Translations under genes and position numbers: made by a program
The notes under the pieces: model-generated
The model's database searches: none
What the model was told of the DNA's origin: nothing
Seen by the model: only the letters and a program-made list of their open reading frames with translations
Assembly: GCA_038210135.1 (NCBI GenBank)
Contig: JBBQWZ010000052.1
Location: 1 to 44,850, forward strand
From: JBBQWZ01 sp038210135
GTDB lineage: Bacteria; Acidobacteriota; Terriglobia; Bryobacterales; Bryobacteraceae
Direction of reading: 5' to 3'
DNA: 44,850 nucleotides
Shown: one piece after another, positions 7,243 to 16,203 of the stretch
How positions within the stretch are numbered: position 1 is the stretch's first letter
Layout: each line of letters opens with the position of its first letter

Positions 7243-7572
7243 CGGTTGTTTCGTTTTGTTCCTGCATTCTCACGCGCGAAATACGGGACGAAATCCGATC
7301 GTTGTTGGATAGCTTACTATTTGGTTGGCGTAGGCGATTTTTGAAATTAGAGCTTTTTCATACTTTTTTTTGCAGTGGATGGAACCAGATTGGTGAGCGC
7401 GATCTGGCGTTCCATCCTCGATTTGGATGAGGTCCGCTCCCTTACGGTCGCGGTTCGGTGCTTGGGATGGCGGTCCCCTCATTGACGTTCGGGGGTTGAG
7501 ACCGGTGTCGGATTCGGAGGCGACTTTATCTCGCTTGCTTGCTGATTGGTAGAGGCGACTTTTCTGATCCGG
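7243..7572. other. Intergenic region with a hairpin pair
   Basis: This stretch holds AT-rich sequence (7300-7371, including a run of T at about 7363-7371) and the family A hairpin pair at 7434-7494. I see no coding sequence or RNA gene. Confidence 0.55.
7434..7494 (+). repeat. Pair of family A intergenic hairpins
   Basis: 7434-7453: CCGCTCCC and GGTCGCGG around TTAC. 7475-7494: CCCCTCAT and GTTCGGGG around TGAC. The second replaces the outer pairs CCGC/GCGG by CCCC/GGGG and the inner CC/GG by AT/GT, so pairing is kept (one G-T) while sequence changes. Confidence 0.8.
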
Positions 7573-8544
7573 CTATTTTACTGTCGGAACGAATTCGACT
7601 AAATATTTTCCAGTGGGCTGACGGCCTACGGCGCGCAGGGTGAGGCCTGCTTCGGAACCGAGGGCACGGAGTTCTTCGATCGAGCGGTCTTTGCCGCCGA
7701 CGAGGACGAGCATGAGTAGATCGGGCGAAGCGGGCTGCCCGGGGCCGGAGTTGGTGAAAACGACGACGCGGGCCGCGGGCCTCAAACGCGCGGCTTCGGC
7801 GCAGCGGGCGAGGATCGCGCGGGCTTCGGCGTCGGGCCAATCGACGAGAACGCTCTTGAGGACATACAAGTCGGCGGGCGGGAGAGGATCAAAGAAACTC
7901 TGCCCGCTGGTTTTGGCGCGATCGGCGACTCCGGCGGCGGCGAACACTTCGGGCGCACCCTGAACCGTGTGGGGGAGGTCCACCAGAATGCCGGTGATGG
8001 CGGGCTGGGCGCGGAGAATTTCCGCGAGCAAAGCGCCGGTGCCTCCGCCGATGTCGACGACGATTTTGATTTCGCTCCAGGCTTGGGGATCGACCAGGAC
8101 GTGGGGGTCGGGGGTGCCGTGCCCCTGATGCATCAACTGGTCGAAGCTGGCGGAGATGTTGGGATGAGCTTCGAGGTCCTGCCAGAAGGGACGCCCGAAG
8201 GCTTCCTGATAGGCGGGCTTGCCGGTGCGGACGGCGCGGAGCAGAGTGGGCCAGGCGTTCGCCATGCGGCCGCCGAAGCCGTCGAGATCGAAGCCGCTGA
8301 CGTCGCCGAGCAGTTCGCGAGACAGGGCATTGAGGGCGAAGTGGCTGGGCCGCGGCTCTTCGAACATTCCTTTGCCGACGAGCTGACGAAGGACGCGGCC
8401 CAGGTATTCGGGGTCGGCTCCGGCGGCGGCGGCGAGGTCGGCGATGGCGGTATGGCCGGCGTCGATGTGATTCGCGACGCGCAGTGTCGCGGCGACGTGC
8501 ACACACCAGGGAGTCGCGAGATCGCTGATCGTCCAAAGATCCAT
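7573..8544 (-). CDS. SAM-dependent O-methyltransferase family protein, catalytic His replaced
   Basis: The 323-residue protein has the two-part layout of plant-COMT/antibiotic O-methyltransferases: an N-terminal helical dimerisation and winged-helix part (about 1-95) and a Rossmann methyltransferase domain with motif I IVVDIGGGTGALLAEIL (161-177) and acidic VDLP (188-191). The family's usual LHDW motif carrying the catalytic histidine reads LVDW here (V234), so the general base may be absent or the reaction altered. The frame is open to 8652, but the extension overlaps the upstream glycosyltransferase stop; ATG 8544 (MDLWTISDLA) fits the family start. It is last in a minus-strand cluster with the glycosyltransferase and oxidoreductase. 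Substrate unknown. Confidence 0.85.
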   Translation of the reverse strand: MDLWTISDLATPWCVHVAATLRVANHIDAGHTAIADLAAAAGADPEYLGRVLRQLVGKGMFEEPRPSHFALNALSRELLGDVSGFDLDGFGGRMANAWPTLLRAVRTGKPAYQEAFGRPFWQDLEAHPNISASFDQLMHQGHGTPDPHVLVDPQAWSEIKIVVDIGGGTGALLAEILRAQPAITGILVDLPHTVQGAPEVFAAAGVADRAKTSGQSFFDPLPPADLYVLKSVLVDWPDAEARAILARCAEAARLRPAARVVVFTNSGPGQPASPDLLMLVLVGGKDRSIEELRALGSEAGLTLRAVGRQPTGKYLVEFVPTVK

Positions 8545-8572
8545 GGGGCCAGGATAGCGTGGCGAGTCGAGC

Positions 8573-10231
8573 TTATTTCGGCGTGAGCTCATACAAATAA
8601 TATTCCGCGCCGGGAGCCTGAATGCCGGAGGTGCGATAGCGGGGATCTTCAAAGGTACCGGAGCTCAGCGCCTGGTGCATGGGCTTCTGAATAGAGGCGT
8701 TTCCGAAGTTCATCCAGGACCGGTAGAAGAGCAATTTCCCGGTGCTGCCGGCATCTGGAATTTCGACAGCCGGGCGGGAATCGGGGCAACTTGGACATCT
8801 CGGGCGGGCAAGCAGTAGCAGATTCGGCGGGGTCTGGGTGCTGAGCGAGAGCAGGGCGCCGACATAGTCGTCGGTGGCGATGGTCGAGCCGATTACGTTA
8901 TTCAGATAGTCTGCAACGTAGCCGAAATCTGTCGGCCGTTTCTGGAAGCTGCTCTGCGTCGAGTGTTCCCAATAGGCGGAGTAGCCGGATACGGCGAGGG
9001 CGATTCCGACGATGGCGAACGAGAGCGATTTCCATCGGACGCCCGAGGAGATCAGACAGCCGAACAAAAATGTGAGGATTAATTCCCAGCCGAGTACGGT
9101 GGGCGCGGCGTAGCGCCAGACCGCTCCAAGGACTCCGCCGGTCACAAAATCGCTGACGAACGCGGGGAGCGAGATGACCATGAGGAGAGCTGCGAAAAAG
9201 GCGACGACGTAGCCATTCAATCGGCGGCCGAAGAAGTATACGGCGGCTGCCACTAGAATCGGGAAGGCCATAACAGCGAGCGTGGTGAAGCGCTTTTGCG
9301 GTTCTACTTCGACGGACGTATAGAGATCGAGAAACGAGAGATCCGCGACGCGAAAAGCGGGAAACAAGGATGTGTAGAAGTGGAAGTGAGTGGGGCTCGC
9401 GAGGGTTTTCGCCCAGGCGAGATCCTGCTGGATGGCGCTCCGATTCTGAATGACGATCCAGGCCCAGGGCAGGAACAGCACGCCGGCGGCGATCGAGGCG
9501 AGGGCGAAGGCGCGGACGCGGGTAGTGAGCAGGGAGCGTTCGCGCACGAGGATGGTGATCGCGAGGACTGCCCAGAACGCCCAGGAGAGCAAGTGCGTGT
9601 AGGAGGCGAGGATCAGTGCGGCGGAGAAGGCGATCCAACTCGCGCGCGTATCGAGGCGCAGGGCGCGGAAGAACGCGGCCGAGGTCAGGATCATGGCGAA
9701 CATCCACATCGAATATTCGCGGTGTTCGCGCGCAAAGGCTACGTGAAAGGGCGACAGGGCTAGAACAAAGACACCGATCCAGCAGATCCACTCCGATTCA
9801 AACGCACCGGTACGAACGAACAATTCGCGGCACAGCCAGTAAAACGCGGGCAAAGAAAGCATCGAGAAGAAGACGGCGAGCAGGCGGGTGTTGTACGGCT
9901 CGGGGCCCGTCCACTTGGTCCAGTAGTGCGCCAGCACGTAGTAAGCGGGCGTGTGCTGGGCGTCTTCGCGGATAAGGCTTTGGAGAGTATCGCCGAGTCC
10001 TTTGGCGGGATCCGGCTGCATGAAGCGGTGCAGGTCAGAAATCGGAATCACGCCTTTGGAGCCGACGAAATCCACCACTTCCTTTTCGGTGTGGCCGGTG
10101 CTTCTGAGGGCGGTGATCGACTCGTCGTACCAGGTGACGGGTTCACCGAGCGCATCGAGACGCAGGAAGAGAGCGACGGCGGCGATCGCGCCGATCGCCA
10201 GCCAACGAAGCCACCATTCGCGGGTCATCAA
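8573..10231 (-). CDS. GT-C (PMT/ArnT-like) membrane glycosyltransferase
   Basis: This 552-residue protein has about ten or more membrane helices and, after the first helix, the loop motif TWYDESITALRS with the acidic pair D36-E37, the usual catalytic signature of GT39/ArnT-type enzymes that use polyprenyl-phosphate sugars. LSPFHVAFAREHREYSMWMF (about 158-177) is another feature of this group. It would act on the outer face of the inner membrane. A 6-nt gap from the oxidoreductase upstream and 28 nt to the methyltransferase downstream suggest a three-gene operon, possibly for modification of a surface glycan or lipid (inference). The acceptor is unknown. Confidence 0.85.
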   Translation of the reverse strand: MMTREWWLRWLAIGAIAAVALFLRLDALGEPVTWYDESITALRSTGHTEKEVVDFVGSKGVIPISDLHRFMQPDPAKGLGDTLQSLIREDAQHTPAYYVLAHYWTKWTGPEPYNTRLLAVFFSMLSLPAFYWLCRELFVRTGAFESEWICWIGVFVLALSPFHVAFAREHREYSMWMFAMILTSAAFFRALRLDTRASWIAFSAALILASYTHLLSWAFWAVLAITILVRERSLLTTRVRAFALASIAAGVLFLPWAWIVIQNRSAIQQDLAWAKTLASPTHFHFYTSLFPAFRVADLSFLDLYTSVEVEPQKRFTTLAVMAFPILVAAAVYFFGRRLNGYVVAFFAALLMVISLPAFVSDFVTGGVLGAVWRYAAPTVLGWELILTFLFGCLISSGVRWKSLSFAIVGIALAVSGYSAYWEHSTQSSFQKRPTDFGYVADYLNNVIGSTIATDDYVGALLSLSTQTPPNLLLLARPRCPSCPDSRPAVEIPDAGSTGKLLFYRSWMNFGNASIQKPMHQALSSGTFEDPRYRTSGIQAPGAEYYLYELTPK

Positions 10232-10237
10232 AAGTGT

Positions 10238-11380
10238 TTAGGCCTGGACCCAGGCTTGGGCGTTGGAGCTTTCGAGGACTTTTTCGAGAAGGTGCATGCC
10301 CCAGGCTCCGTCGGCGAAAGTGGGGTATTCAACGGGCGCGTTGGCGTCGGCGACCTTGCGATAGAAGCGGCGGAAGAGCTGTTTGTGCGAATCGTCGTAG
10401 CCCTCGCTGTGGCCTCCGGGGAGATCGGCGAAGGGGGAGGCTTCGGGATCCATGAGGGAGCCGTCCTTAATAAGGATCTGGTTCGGGTCGTTGCGATGGC
10501 CGATCCAGAGCTCGTCGGGGCGTTCCTGATTCCAGGAGACGCCGGATTTGGCGCCGTAGATTTCGAACTGAAACCGGTTCTTGCAGCCGGCGGACATTTG
10601 GCTGACGGCGAAATTGCCTTTGGCGCGCGCGCCAAGTTTCAGGAGCACGGAGCCGAAGTCGTCGGTGGTGATGGCGACGTCGGTGGTGTTGGCGGCGCCG
10701 GCGGTTTTTCCGGTGAAGGTTTCGACGGAGCCGGTGGGTTTCTTACGCGTCTTATGGAAGGTTTCGAGATCGGCACAGACGGCGCTGATTTTCAAGCCGG
10801 TCAGATGCTGGATCATATCCATCCAGTGCGATCCGATGTCGCCCATGGCGCGGAGGCTTCCGTTGGCTTCGGCTTCGATACGCCAGTTGTAATCGGTGTC
10901 GTAGAGCAACCAATCCTGGAAGTAGGTTCCGTTGACGATGAGGATTTCGCCGAGGTCGCCGCGCGCGATCATGCGGCGGATGTGCTGGACCAGCGGGTAA
11001 TAGCGGAGGTTGTGGTTGACGGCGTTGGCGACGCCTTTGGCTTCGGCGAGCGAAATCAATTCGTCGGCTTCGGCGGCGGTCATGGTCAGGGGCTTTTCGC
11101 AGAGCACGTGTTTGCCGGCGTGGATGGCGGCCTTGGCCATCGGGAAGTGGAGGGCGTTGGGCGTCAGGATGTGGACCGCGTCGATGGTGGGGTCGGCGAG
11201 GATGGTGTTCCAATCGCCGGTCGCGACCGGAATCGAATTCGCATCGGCGAAGGCCTGGGCGGTGGCTGCGGAGGATCCGGCTACGGCGGCGACTTCGACA
11301 TTTCCAAGGCGGCGGACAGCTTCGGTATGGACCTTGCCCATGAAGCCGGTTCCGAACATCGCGGTTCTCAATTTGCGCAT
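10238..11380 (-). CDS. Gfo/Idh/MocA-family NAD(P)-dependent oxidoreductase
   Basis: The 380-residue protein begins with a Rossmann fold (MFGTGFMG, glycines at 10, 12 and 15) and has the EKP motif (CEKPLT, K96) characteristic of this family of sugar and inositol dehydrogenases. The C-terminal domain carries GDIGSHWMDMIQHLTGLKIS, the usual D-GxHxxD active-site region. The longer frame to 11539 would translate a family A hairpin, so ATG 11380 (MRKLRTAMFG) was chosen. It heads the group with the glycosyltransferase and methyltransferase. Substrate cannot be read from sequence; a sugar or cyclitol is expected. Confidence 0.92.
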   Translation of the reverse strand: MRKLRTAMFGTGFMGKVHTEAVRRLGNVEVAAVAGSSAATAQAFADANSIPVATGDWNTILADPTIDAVHILTPNALHFPMAKAAIHAGKHVLCEKPLTMTAAEADELISLAEAKGVANAVNHNLRYYPLVQHIRRMIARGDLGEILIVNGTYFQDWLLYDTDYNWRIEAEANGSLRAMGDIGSHWMDMIQHLTGLKISAVCADLETFHKTRKKPTGSVETFTGKTAGAANTTDVAITTDDFGSVLLKLGARAKGNFAVSQMSAGCKNRFQFEIYGAKSGVSWNQERPDELWIGHRNDPNQILIKDGSLMDPEASPFADLPGGHSEGYDDSHKQLFRRFYRKVADANAPVEYPTFADGAWGMHLLEKVLESSNAQAWVQA

Positions 11381-11460
11381 CAGTAGATAGGGTATCGCAG
11401 GAGTGCTGGTCTGGCGGCATCGAAAAAGCGCGACCTGGCGAGTGTGTGGGAGAAGAGAGT

Positions 11461-11605
11461 CCGCTCCCGGACGGTCGCGGTTCGGTCCGGAGGTTAGTGA
11501 GCGTGGGCGGGGTGGTCGCGCCTCGGGTGCCGGTCCCATCGCTTACGCTCAGGGTTCAAACCAGAATCGACGCGCGAAGGTGTGGGAGCGTGGCCTGACG
11601 GCCAC
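11461..11605 (+). repeat. Intergenic repeat cluster: two family A hairpins, a family D copy and a GC hairpin
   Basis: Family A: 11461-11480 (CCGCTCCC, loop GGAC, GGTCGCGG) and 11535-11554 (CCCATCGC, TTAC, GCTCAGGG; one extra A-A mismatch). Between them 11493-11527 shares GTTAGTGAGCG and GGTCGCGCCTCGGGT with 40732-40768 (family D). At 11588-11605 CGTGGC/GCCACG forms a small hairpin downstream of the RNase gene. The region has no coding sequence. Confidence 0.7.
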
Positions 11606-11625
11606 GCCTCGGTGGTGACGGGTTG

Positions 11626-14589
11626 TTATGCCAGGTCGAACTTTTCGTGGTGGAGCGTGGGATCGCTCTTGACGAGAACCGGACGGCGGAGGACTTCTTC
11701 GAGTTCCTCGAGGTACTTGTTCGAGTGCGACTTCATGACCTTCGCGACATCCGGATGGATACGCAGCATGACGTCTTTGCCTTCGACGCTCGAGGCCATC
11801 TTGCGGGCTTCGGTGAGGATCTCGCCGACGATGGTCTGGACGCTCTTCACGTAGCCGGCGCCTTCGCAATGCGGGCAGGGCGAACAGAGGGTCCGCTCGA
11901 GAGATTGCTTGACGCGCTTGCGGGTGATGGCGACCAAACCGAAATCGTTGAACTGGAGAATTTTGTAGGGAGCGCGATCGACGCGCATGGCCTCTTCGAG
12001 CGTCTGCATCACCTTTTGGCGATTCTTGCGCTCGTCCATGTCGATGAAGTCGATCACAATGATGCCGCCGAGGTCGCGCAGGCGGACCTGGCGCACGATC
12101 TCTTTGATGGCTTCGGTGTTGGTTTTGACGATGGTGTCTTCGAGGCGATTCGACTTGCCGACGTACTTGCCGGTGTTGACGTCTATGGCGACGAGAGCTT
12201 CGGTCTGATTGATGACGATGTAGCCACCGGACTTCAGCCAGACTTTCGGGCGCAGGGCCTTATCGAGTTCCTGGGTGATGTTGAAGGCGTCGAAGATCGG
12301 CGCCTCGCGCGTGTAGAGTTTGATGCGCGTGACGAGCGAAGGCTGGAAGCGCTGCACGAAGCCGATAATGCTTTCGTACATTTCTTCGTTGTCGACCCAG
12401 ATGGCTTTGAAGTTATCGGTGAGCTGGTCGCGCAGGATGCGCTGCACGATGTCGAGGTCGTGATGAAGCAGCAGCGGGGCAGGCTTCTTTTCGGCTTTGG
12501 TCTTGATGCCGACCCACAGGGTGTGGAGGAAGTCCATGTCGGCGGCGATTTCGTCTTCGGTGCGGCCTTCGGCGGCGGTGCGGGTAATGAAGCCGCCGGA
12601 GCCGGCGGGCTTGCGGCTGGTGAGCACGCGCTTCAGGCGCTGACGTTCCTCGTCGCTGCCGATTTTGCGCGAGACGCCCATGTGCTCGAGCGTCGGCATG
12701 TAGACGACGTAGCGGCCGGGCAACGCGATGTGCGAAGTGATGCGCGCCCCCTTTTGGCCGAGCGGTTCTTTGGCGATCTGGACGATGATTTCCTGGCCTT
12801 CTTTTAGAAGGTCGGTGATCAAGGGCATGGGTCCGCGATCGGGGCGCGCGGCCTGGCGTTCGGAGCGTTCTCCCCTGCCCTCGGTTCTGCTCTCGCTTCT
12901 GCCTTCTCCCCTGCCTTCGCCGCGCGATTCGGTGCGTTCGGTACGGGGCTCGGAGCGGCCTTCGATGCGGGTACGCGGTTCGGTTTCGGTTTCGGTTTTG
13001 GTTTCGACGGCGGCATCTTCGCCGGCGGGACGCTCGGTGCGTTCCGGACGATCGCCTCCGCGTTCCCCGCCGCGGCCGCGACGGCGCATGCGGCGGGAAG
13101 TGCGATGCGGATAGCGTCCGCCCTGTTCGCGCACGGCGGCGGAAAGCGGCGCGCCTTCGGCACCCGGTTCGGAGCCAACTTCGCCGTCGGCGAGACCGGC
13201 GCCTTCGGCTTCGGCCTGGAGAGCCTCTTCGGCTTCGGCCTGGGCGATGTCGGCTTCGTCCATCTCTTCTTCGTCCTCGCCGACCTGGTCGAGGATCATG
13301 GATTGAATTTCGAGGTCCTCGTCGTCGTCGAGCGGGTCGACGCCAGCGAGGGCTTCGGGAATGTCGTCCGAATGCGGATGGTGCGGAGGCAGTTCAGGTG
13401 GTTGGACGGCGGACTTGCTTTCGGTTTCGGCGTGGGCCGGATGATGGGGAGGCGCGGCGGAGACTTCGGGCTCCACGCAGTCGCGTTCGGGGACGATCAG
13501 CGGCTCGGCGCCGGCGTGATGCACGGGCGCGTCCGGCTCGGCGTTTTCCGGCGGGAAGATTTCGGCGGCATTGAACAGGCTGGGCGTCTCTACGGTCTCG
13601 ACCGCCTCGACGGCTTCGAACGTTTCGACGTTGTCATGCGTTTCCGTGGCGACTAGCGGTTCCGGAGCGACGGCCGGGCGATTGCGATATTTTGCGAGCG
13701 ACTCGCCGGGGAGCACGATGATGTCGGCGGCGGGACCGGCAGGAGACTCGGATTCCACGGGGCGGGATTCCGCCATGGGAGCGGGGCGATCGGAACGGGA
13801 ATCAGGGCGCGCGTCGTTTCTGAAGTCAGATCTTGAATCAGATCTGGAATCAGATCTGGAGTCCGGTCTGGATTCGGGTCTCGCGTCCGGGCGAGCGTCG
13901 GAGCGGGCTTCGGGGCGGCCCTCTTCCCGCGCACCGGCATATTTCGAGTCAGGGAATCCGCCGCGTCCACCGCGTCCTCGACGACGGCCTCCACGGCCTC
14001 CGCGATTGCGGTCTGCTGCGCCCCGATCTCCACCCCTGTCGCCGGCGCGTTCGCCGCGCGGTTGCCGGTCGGAGGCGGGTGGCACTGCGCCTTCCGCGGA
14101 AGTGGATACGACTTCGATGCCCTCGGTTGCGGCTTCGTCTTCAAGGTCCGGCGCAGTGACGGCGTCGGCGGAAGGCGGCGCGACCATGGTGGCGGCTTCG
14201 GCGTTGGTCGGAGCGGCGGCGACGGGCGCACGTTCGCGATCGCCACGGTCTCCTCGATCCCGATTCCGGTCGCGGCCTTCGCGAGGCTCACGGCTTTCGC
14301 GCGGTTCGCGACTGCGCTCGGTACGGACGGGGCGGTCTTCGACCTTGTCGATGTCGTCGTGTTCCTCAAGGAAATCGGAGACGTAGAGGAATGTGTCGCG
14401 CTCGAGGCCGAGATCGACGAAGGCGGACTGCATTCCGGGCAGGACGCGGGTCACGCGGCCTTTGTGAATGCTGCCGGCGAGCGAATACTCGTTGGCGCGC
14501 TGGAAGTAAACTTCAGTTAACTGATCGTCCTCAAGAAGGGCGACTTTGATTTCGTGGCGATTGGATGAAATCACCAGTTCTTTGCTCAT
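11626..14589 (-). CDS. rng: Ribonuclease E/G with a ~510-residue disordered insert in the S1 domain
   Basis: The 987-residue protein starts like RNase G: an S1 half with GRVTRVLPGMQSAFVDLGLE (44-63) and FLYVSDF. The second S1 half (LLKEGQEIIVQIAKEPLGQK, 594-613) appears only after an insert of about 78-585. The catalytic domain follows, with metal-binding D803 (AIDVNTGK) and D847 (IVIDFIDM) and the CPHC zinc link (C905, C908). The insert is low complexity: RE/RD repeats (about 87-120), GR-rich boxes (180-212, 499-512), DSR/DAR repeats (229-268), an acidic part (417-465) and a second Arg/Glu-rich part (505-585). The ATG has AAGGAG 7 nt upstream. It acts in RNA decay and rRNA processing. Position after mreBCD-mrdA-rodA parallels the mreBCD-rng arrangement known in Proteobacteria. 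Confidence 0.95.
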   Translation of the reverse strand: MSKELVISSNRHEIKVALLEDDQLTEVYFQRANEYSLAGSIHKGRVTRVLPGMQSAFVDLGLERDTFLYVSDFLEEHDDIDKVEDRPVRTERSREPRESREPREGRDRNRDRGDRGDRERAPVAAAPTNAEAATMVAPPSADAVTAPDLEDEAATEGIEVVSTSAEGAVPPASDRQPRGERAGDRGGDRGAADRNRGGRGGRRRGRGGRGGFPDSKYAGAREEGRPEARSDARPDARPESRPDSRSDSRSDSRSDFRNDARPDSRSDRPAPMAESRPVESESPAGPAADIIVLPGESLAKYRNRPAVAPEPLVATETHDNVETFEAVEAVETVETPSLFNAAEIFPPENAEPDAPVHHAGAEPLIVPERDCVEPEVSAAPPHHPAHAETESKSAVQPPELPPHHPHSDDIPEALAGVDPLDDDEDLEIQSMILDQVGEDEEEMDEADIAQAEAEEALQAEAEGAGLADGEVGSEPGAEGAPLSAAVREQGGRYPHRTSRRMRRRGRGGERGGDRPERTERPAGEDAAVETKTETETEPRTRIEGRSEPRTERTESRGEGRGEGRSESRTEGRGERSERQAARPDRGPMPLITDLLKEGQEIIVQIAKEPLGQKGARITSHIALPGRYVVYMPTLEHMGVSRKIGSDEERQRLKRVLTSRKPAGSGGFITRTAAEGRTEDEIAADMDFLHTLWVGIKTKAEKKPAPLLLHHDLDIVQRILRDQLTDNFKAIWVDNEEMYESIIGFVQRFQPSLVTRIKLYTREAPIFDAFNITQELDKALRPKVWLKSGGYIVINQTEALVAIDVNTGKYVGKSNRLEDTIVKTNTEAIKEIVRQVRLRDLGGIIVIDFIDMDERKNRQKVMQTLEEAMRVDRAPYKILQFNDFGLVAITRKRVKQSLERTLCSPCPHCEGAGYVKSVQTIVGEILTEARKMASSVEGKDVMLRIHPDVAKVMKSHSNKYLEELEEVLRRPVLVKSDPTLHHEKFDLA

Positions 14590-15036
14590 GGCTCATCTCC
14601 TTAATTGCGGGAGGGGCCGAGGAACCTGAGTCCGTTGAGGATCGAGCTAGCGGATCCTTCGCATTCCCAGATCCGGCGGACCGGACCGCAAGTGGCCCGG
14701 GTTGACCGGACCGCGCGCCATCGCCTACGCCGCGAGCGGCAAGGAGTGAGAGAAAGCCAGGACTGGTTTGGCAAGTGCGAACTCCAGTGAGCTCCGGCAG
14801 TCCCGAAGGACTCGGCCCGTTACCTGGATCCACACGATACGCGGCGGCCGCGACCGGGAAGGCCAATTGTCAGCGCCCATTTAACGACTTGGACGCATTC
14901 ATTCCCGAACTCACGGCAGCAGGCGCGCTAAAAACTGTTGTACTGCGCCAATCCCTGCAAGCCCGAACCCTCGTGATTCGCACGAAGACGCGGGGCGCGC
15001 TCTCATTACATATGACCAACGGGGCGAACCCGCCGG
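14590..15036 (-). other. Long 5' region of the RNase E/G gene
   Basis: 447 nt separate rodA from the RNase gene on the same strand, much more than other gaps of this operon. No family A-D hairpin and no plausible gene is seen. GACCGGACCG occurs twice (about 14679-14704) within a GC-rich stretch that can fold. In E. coli the rne leader binds its own product for autoregulation; a similar role here is only a guess. Confidence 0.4.
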
Positions 15037-16125
15037 TTAGTTGACAAATCTCCGGAGCCGGACGTTGTTGACCAGCCCTAACATTAAGAATACAGATAAA
15101 AGGTTCGATCCGCCGGAACTCATGAGCGGGAGCGGAATGCCGGTGACCGGCATCCTACCTACCGCCATACCGACGTTCACCAATAAATGGAACAGTAGCA
15201 GCGTGGCTACACCCATGCAAATGTACATTCCCGCCCGGTCTGGAGCCGTTTGCGCGTTCTGTACAATCTGCATCAACAATAGAAAGAACAAGCCTAACAT
15301 TACAACCACGCCGACGAAACCGTGCTCCTCGGCGAAGGCGGAAACGATGAAGTCAGTGTGTGGAACCGGCAAAAACTGCAATTGCGTTTGCGTTCCGTGG
15401 GTGACGCCTCGCCCCCACATGCCGCCCGAGCCGACGGCGATTTTCGACTGAATCACCTGGTAGCCGCGCCCCTTGGGGTCGCGATCGGGATCGAGGAATG
15501 TGACGAGGCGATCGCGCTGGTAGTCCTTGAGTACGTACCAACCAGCGGGAAGGATGACGACCGCGAGCAGGGCGACAACGAGGAGATGACGCCAGCGGAT
15601 GCCAGCGATTAGAGCTCCGGAAATGGCGATGGGGATGTAGGTGAGGGCGGTGCCGAGGTCGGGCTGAAACATGACGAGCAGGACGGGGAGACCGACCAGG
15701 CCGCCGAGCTTTAACAGATCACGGCCTTCGAGCGCTTCGCCTTTGAGTTCCGCGAGGAACCTGGCGACGACGAGGACGAGGATGGGCTTGACGAACTCCG
15801 AGATTTGGAGTTTGAAGCCGAGGATGGGGATCCAGCGCTTGCCTCCGAAAACGGTAGCTCCGATGACAACGGTGACCAGCAGCATGATGACGCCGACCGA
15901 ATAGAGGATGGGCACCTGGCCGAGCAGGGTGTGATAGTCGATCGAAGTGATGACCCACATCAGGCCGATGGCGAACGCCAGCCAGAGAAGCTGCTTCCAC
16001 CAGGCGTTATGCCACTTGGTGCCGTGGGTGGCGGAAAAAATCTGCAGGACTCCGAGGGCGCAGATGGAGAGGGTGATGATCAGCATGGGCCAGTCGAAGT
16101 CGCGGATGGAGCGGTAGTGAGCCAT
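15037..16125 (-). CDS. rodA: Rod-shape peptidoglycan glycosyltransferase RodA
   Basis: The 362-residue polytopic protein is a SEDS-family member: FGGKRWIPILGFKLQISEF, MFQPDLGTALTYIP, YQVIQSKIAVGSGGMWGRG, LPVPHTDFIVSAFAEEHGF and the C-terminal PLMSSGGSNLLSVF are the standard signatures. The family polymerises lipid II glycan strands together with a class B PBP in the elongasome. It follows mrdA after 78 nt, a gap that contains one family A hairpin. Length and about ten membrane helices are normal for RodA. SEDS proteins include FtsW, but the mre context points to RodA. Confidence 0.96.
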   Translation of the reverse strand: MAHYRSIRDFDWPMLIITLSICALGVLQIFSATHGTKWHNAWWKQLLWLAFAIGLMWVITSIDYHTLLGQVPILYSVGVIMLLVTVVIGATVFGGKRWIPILGFKLQISEFVKPILVLVVARFLAELKGEALEGRDLLKLGGLVGLPVLLVMFQPDLGTALTYIPIAISGALIAGIRWRHLLVVALLAVVILPAGWYVLKDYQRDRLVTFLDPDRDPKGRGYQVIQSKIAVGSGGMWGRGVTHGTQTQLQFLPVPHTDFIVSAFAEEHGFVGVVVMLGLFFLLLMQIVQNAQTAPDRAGMYICMGVATLLLFHLLVNVGMAVGRMPVTGIPLPLMSSGGSNLLSVFLMLGLVNNVRLRRFVN

Positions 16126-16163
16126 GTAGGGAGTTATTGCGGGCTTGAGAATTGCCGCGAGGT

Positions 16164-16183
16164 CCGCTTCCTTACGGTCGCGG
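16164..16183 (+). repeat. Family A hairpin between mrdA and rodA
   Basis: Arms CCGCTTCC and GGTCGCGG around TTAC, tail TTCGG. It lies within the cell-shape operon, so if transcribed it would be in the mRNA between two co-expressed genes. This argues against a plain terminator function. Confidence 0.8.
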
Positions 16184-16203
16184 TTCGGTGCTGAAGATTG
16201 TAA

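Noticed and set aside
9926..11386. Long plus-strand frame of 486 codons opposite the glycosyltransferase and oxidoreductase genes
   Set aside because: It is a GC-rich antisense shadow of two well-supported minus-strand genes, and its glycine/aspartate-rich translation resembles no family.
11380..11540. Longer N-termini for oxidoreductase, etfA, mreC, mreB, ridA and the Imm53-like protein
   Set aside because: The extensions translate dispersed repeats or upstream genes; family alignments by eye support the shorter starts.
14531..14866. Minus-strand frame upstream of the RNase gene
   Set aside because: It overlaps the RNase start region and has a proline/serine-rich composition with no recognisable domain.
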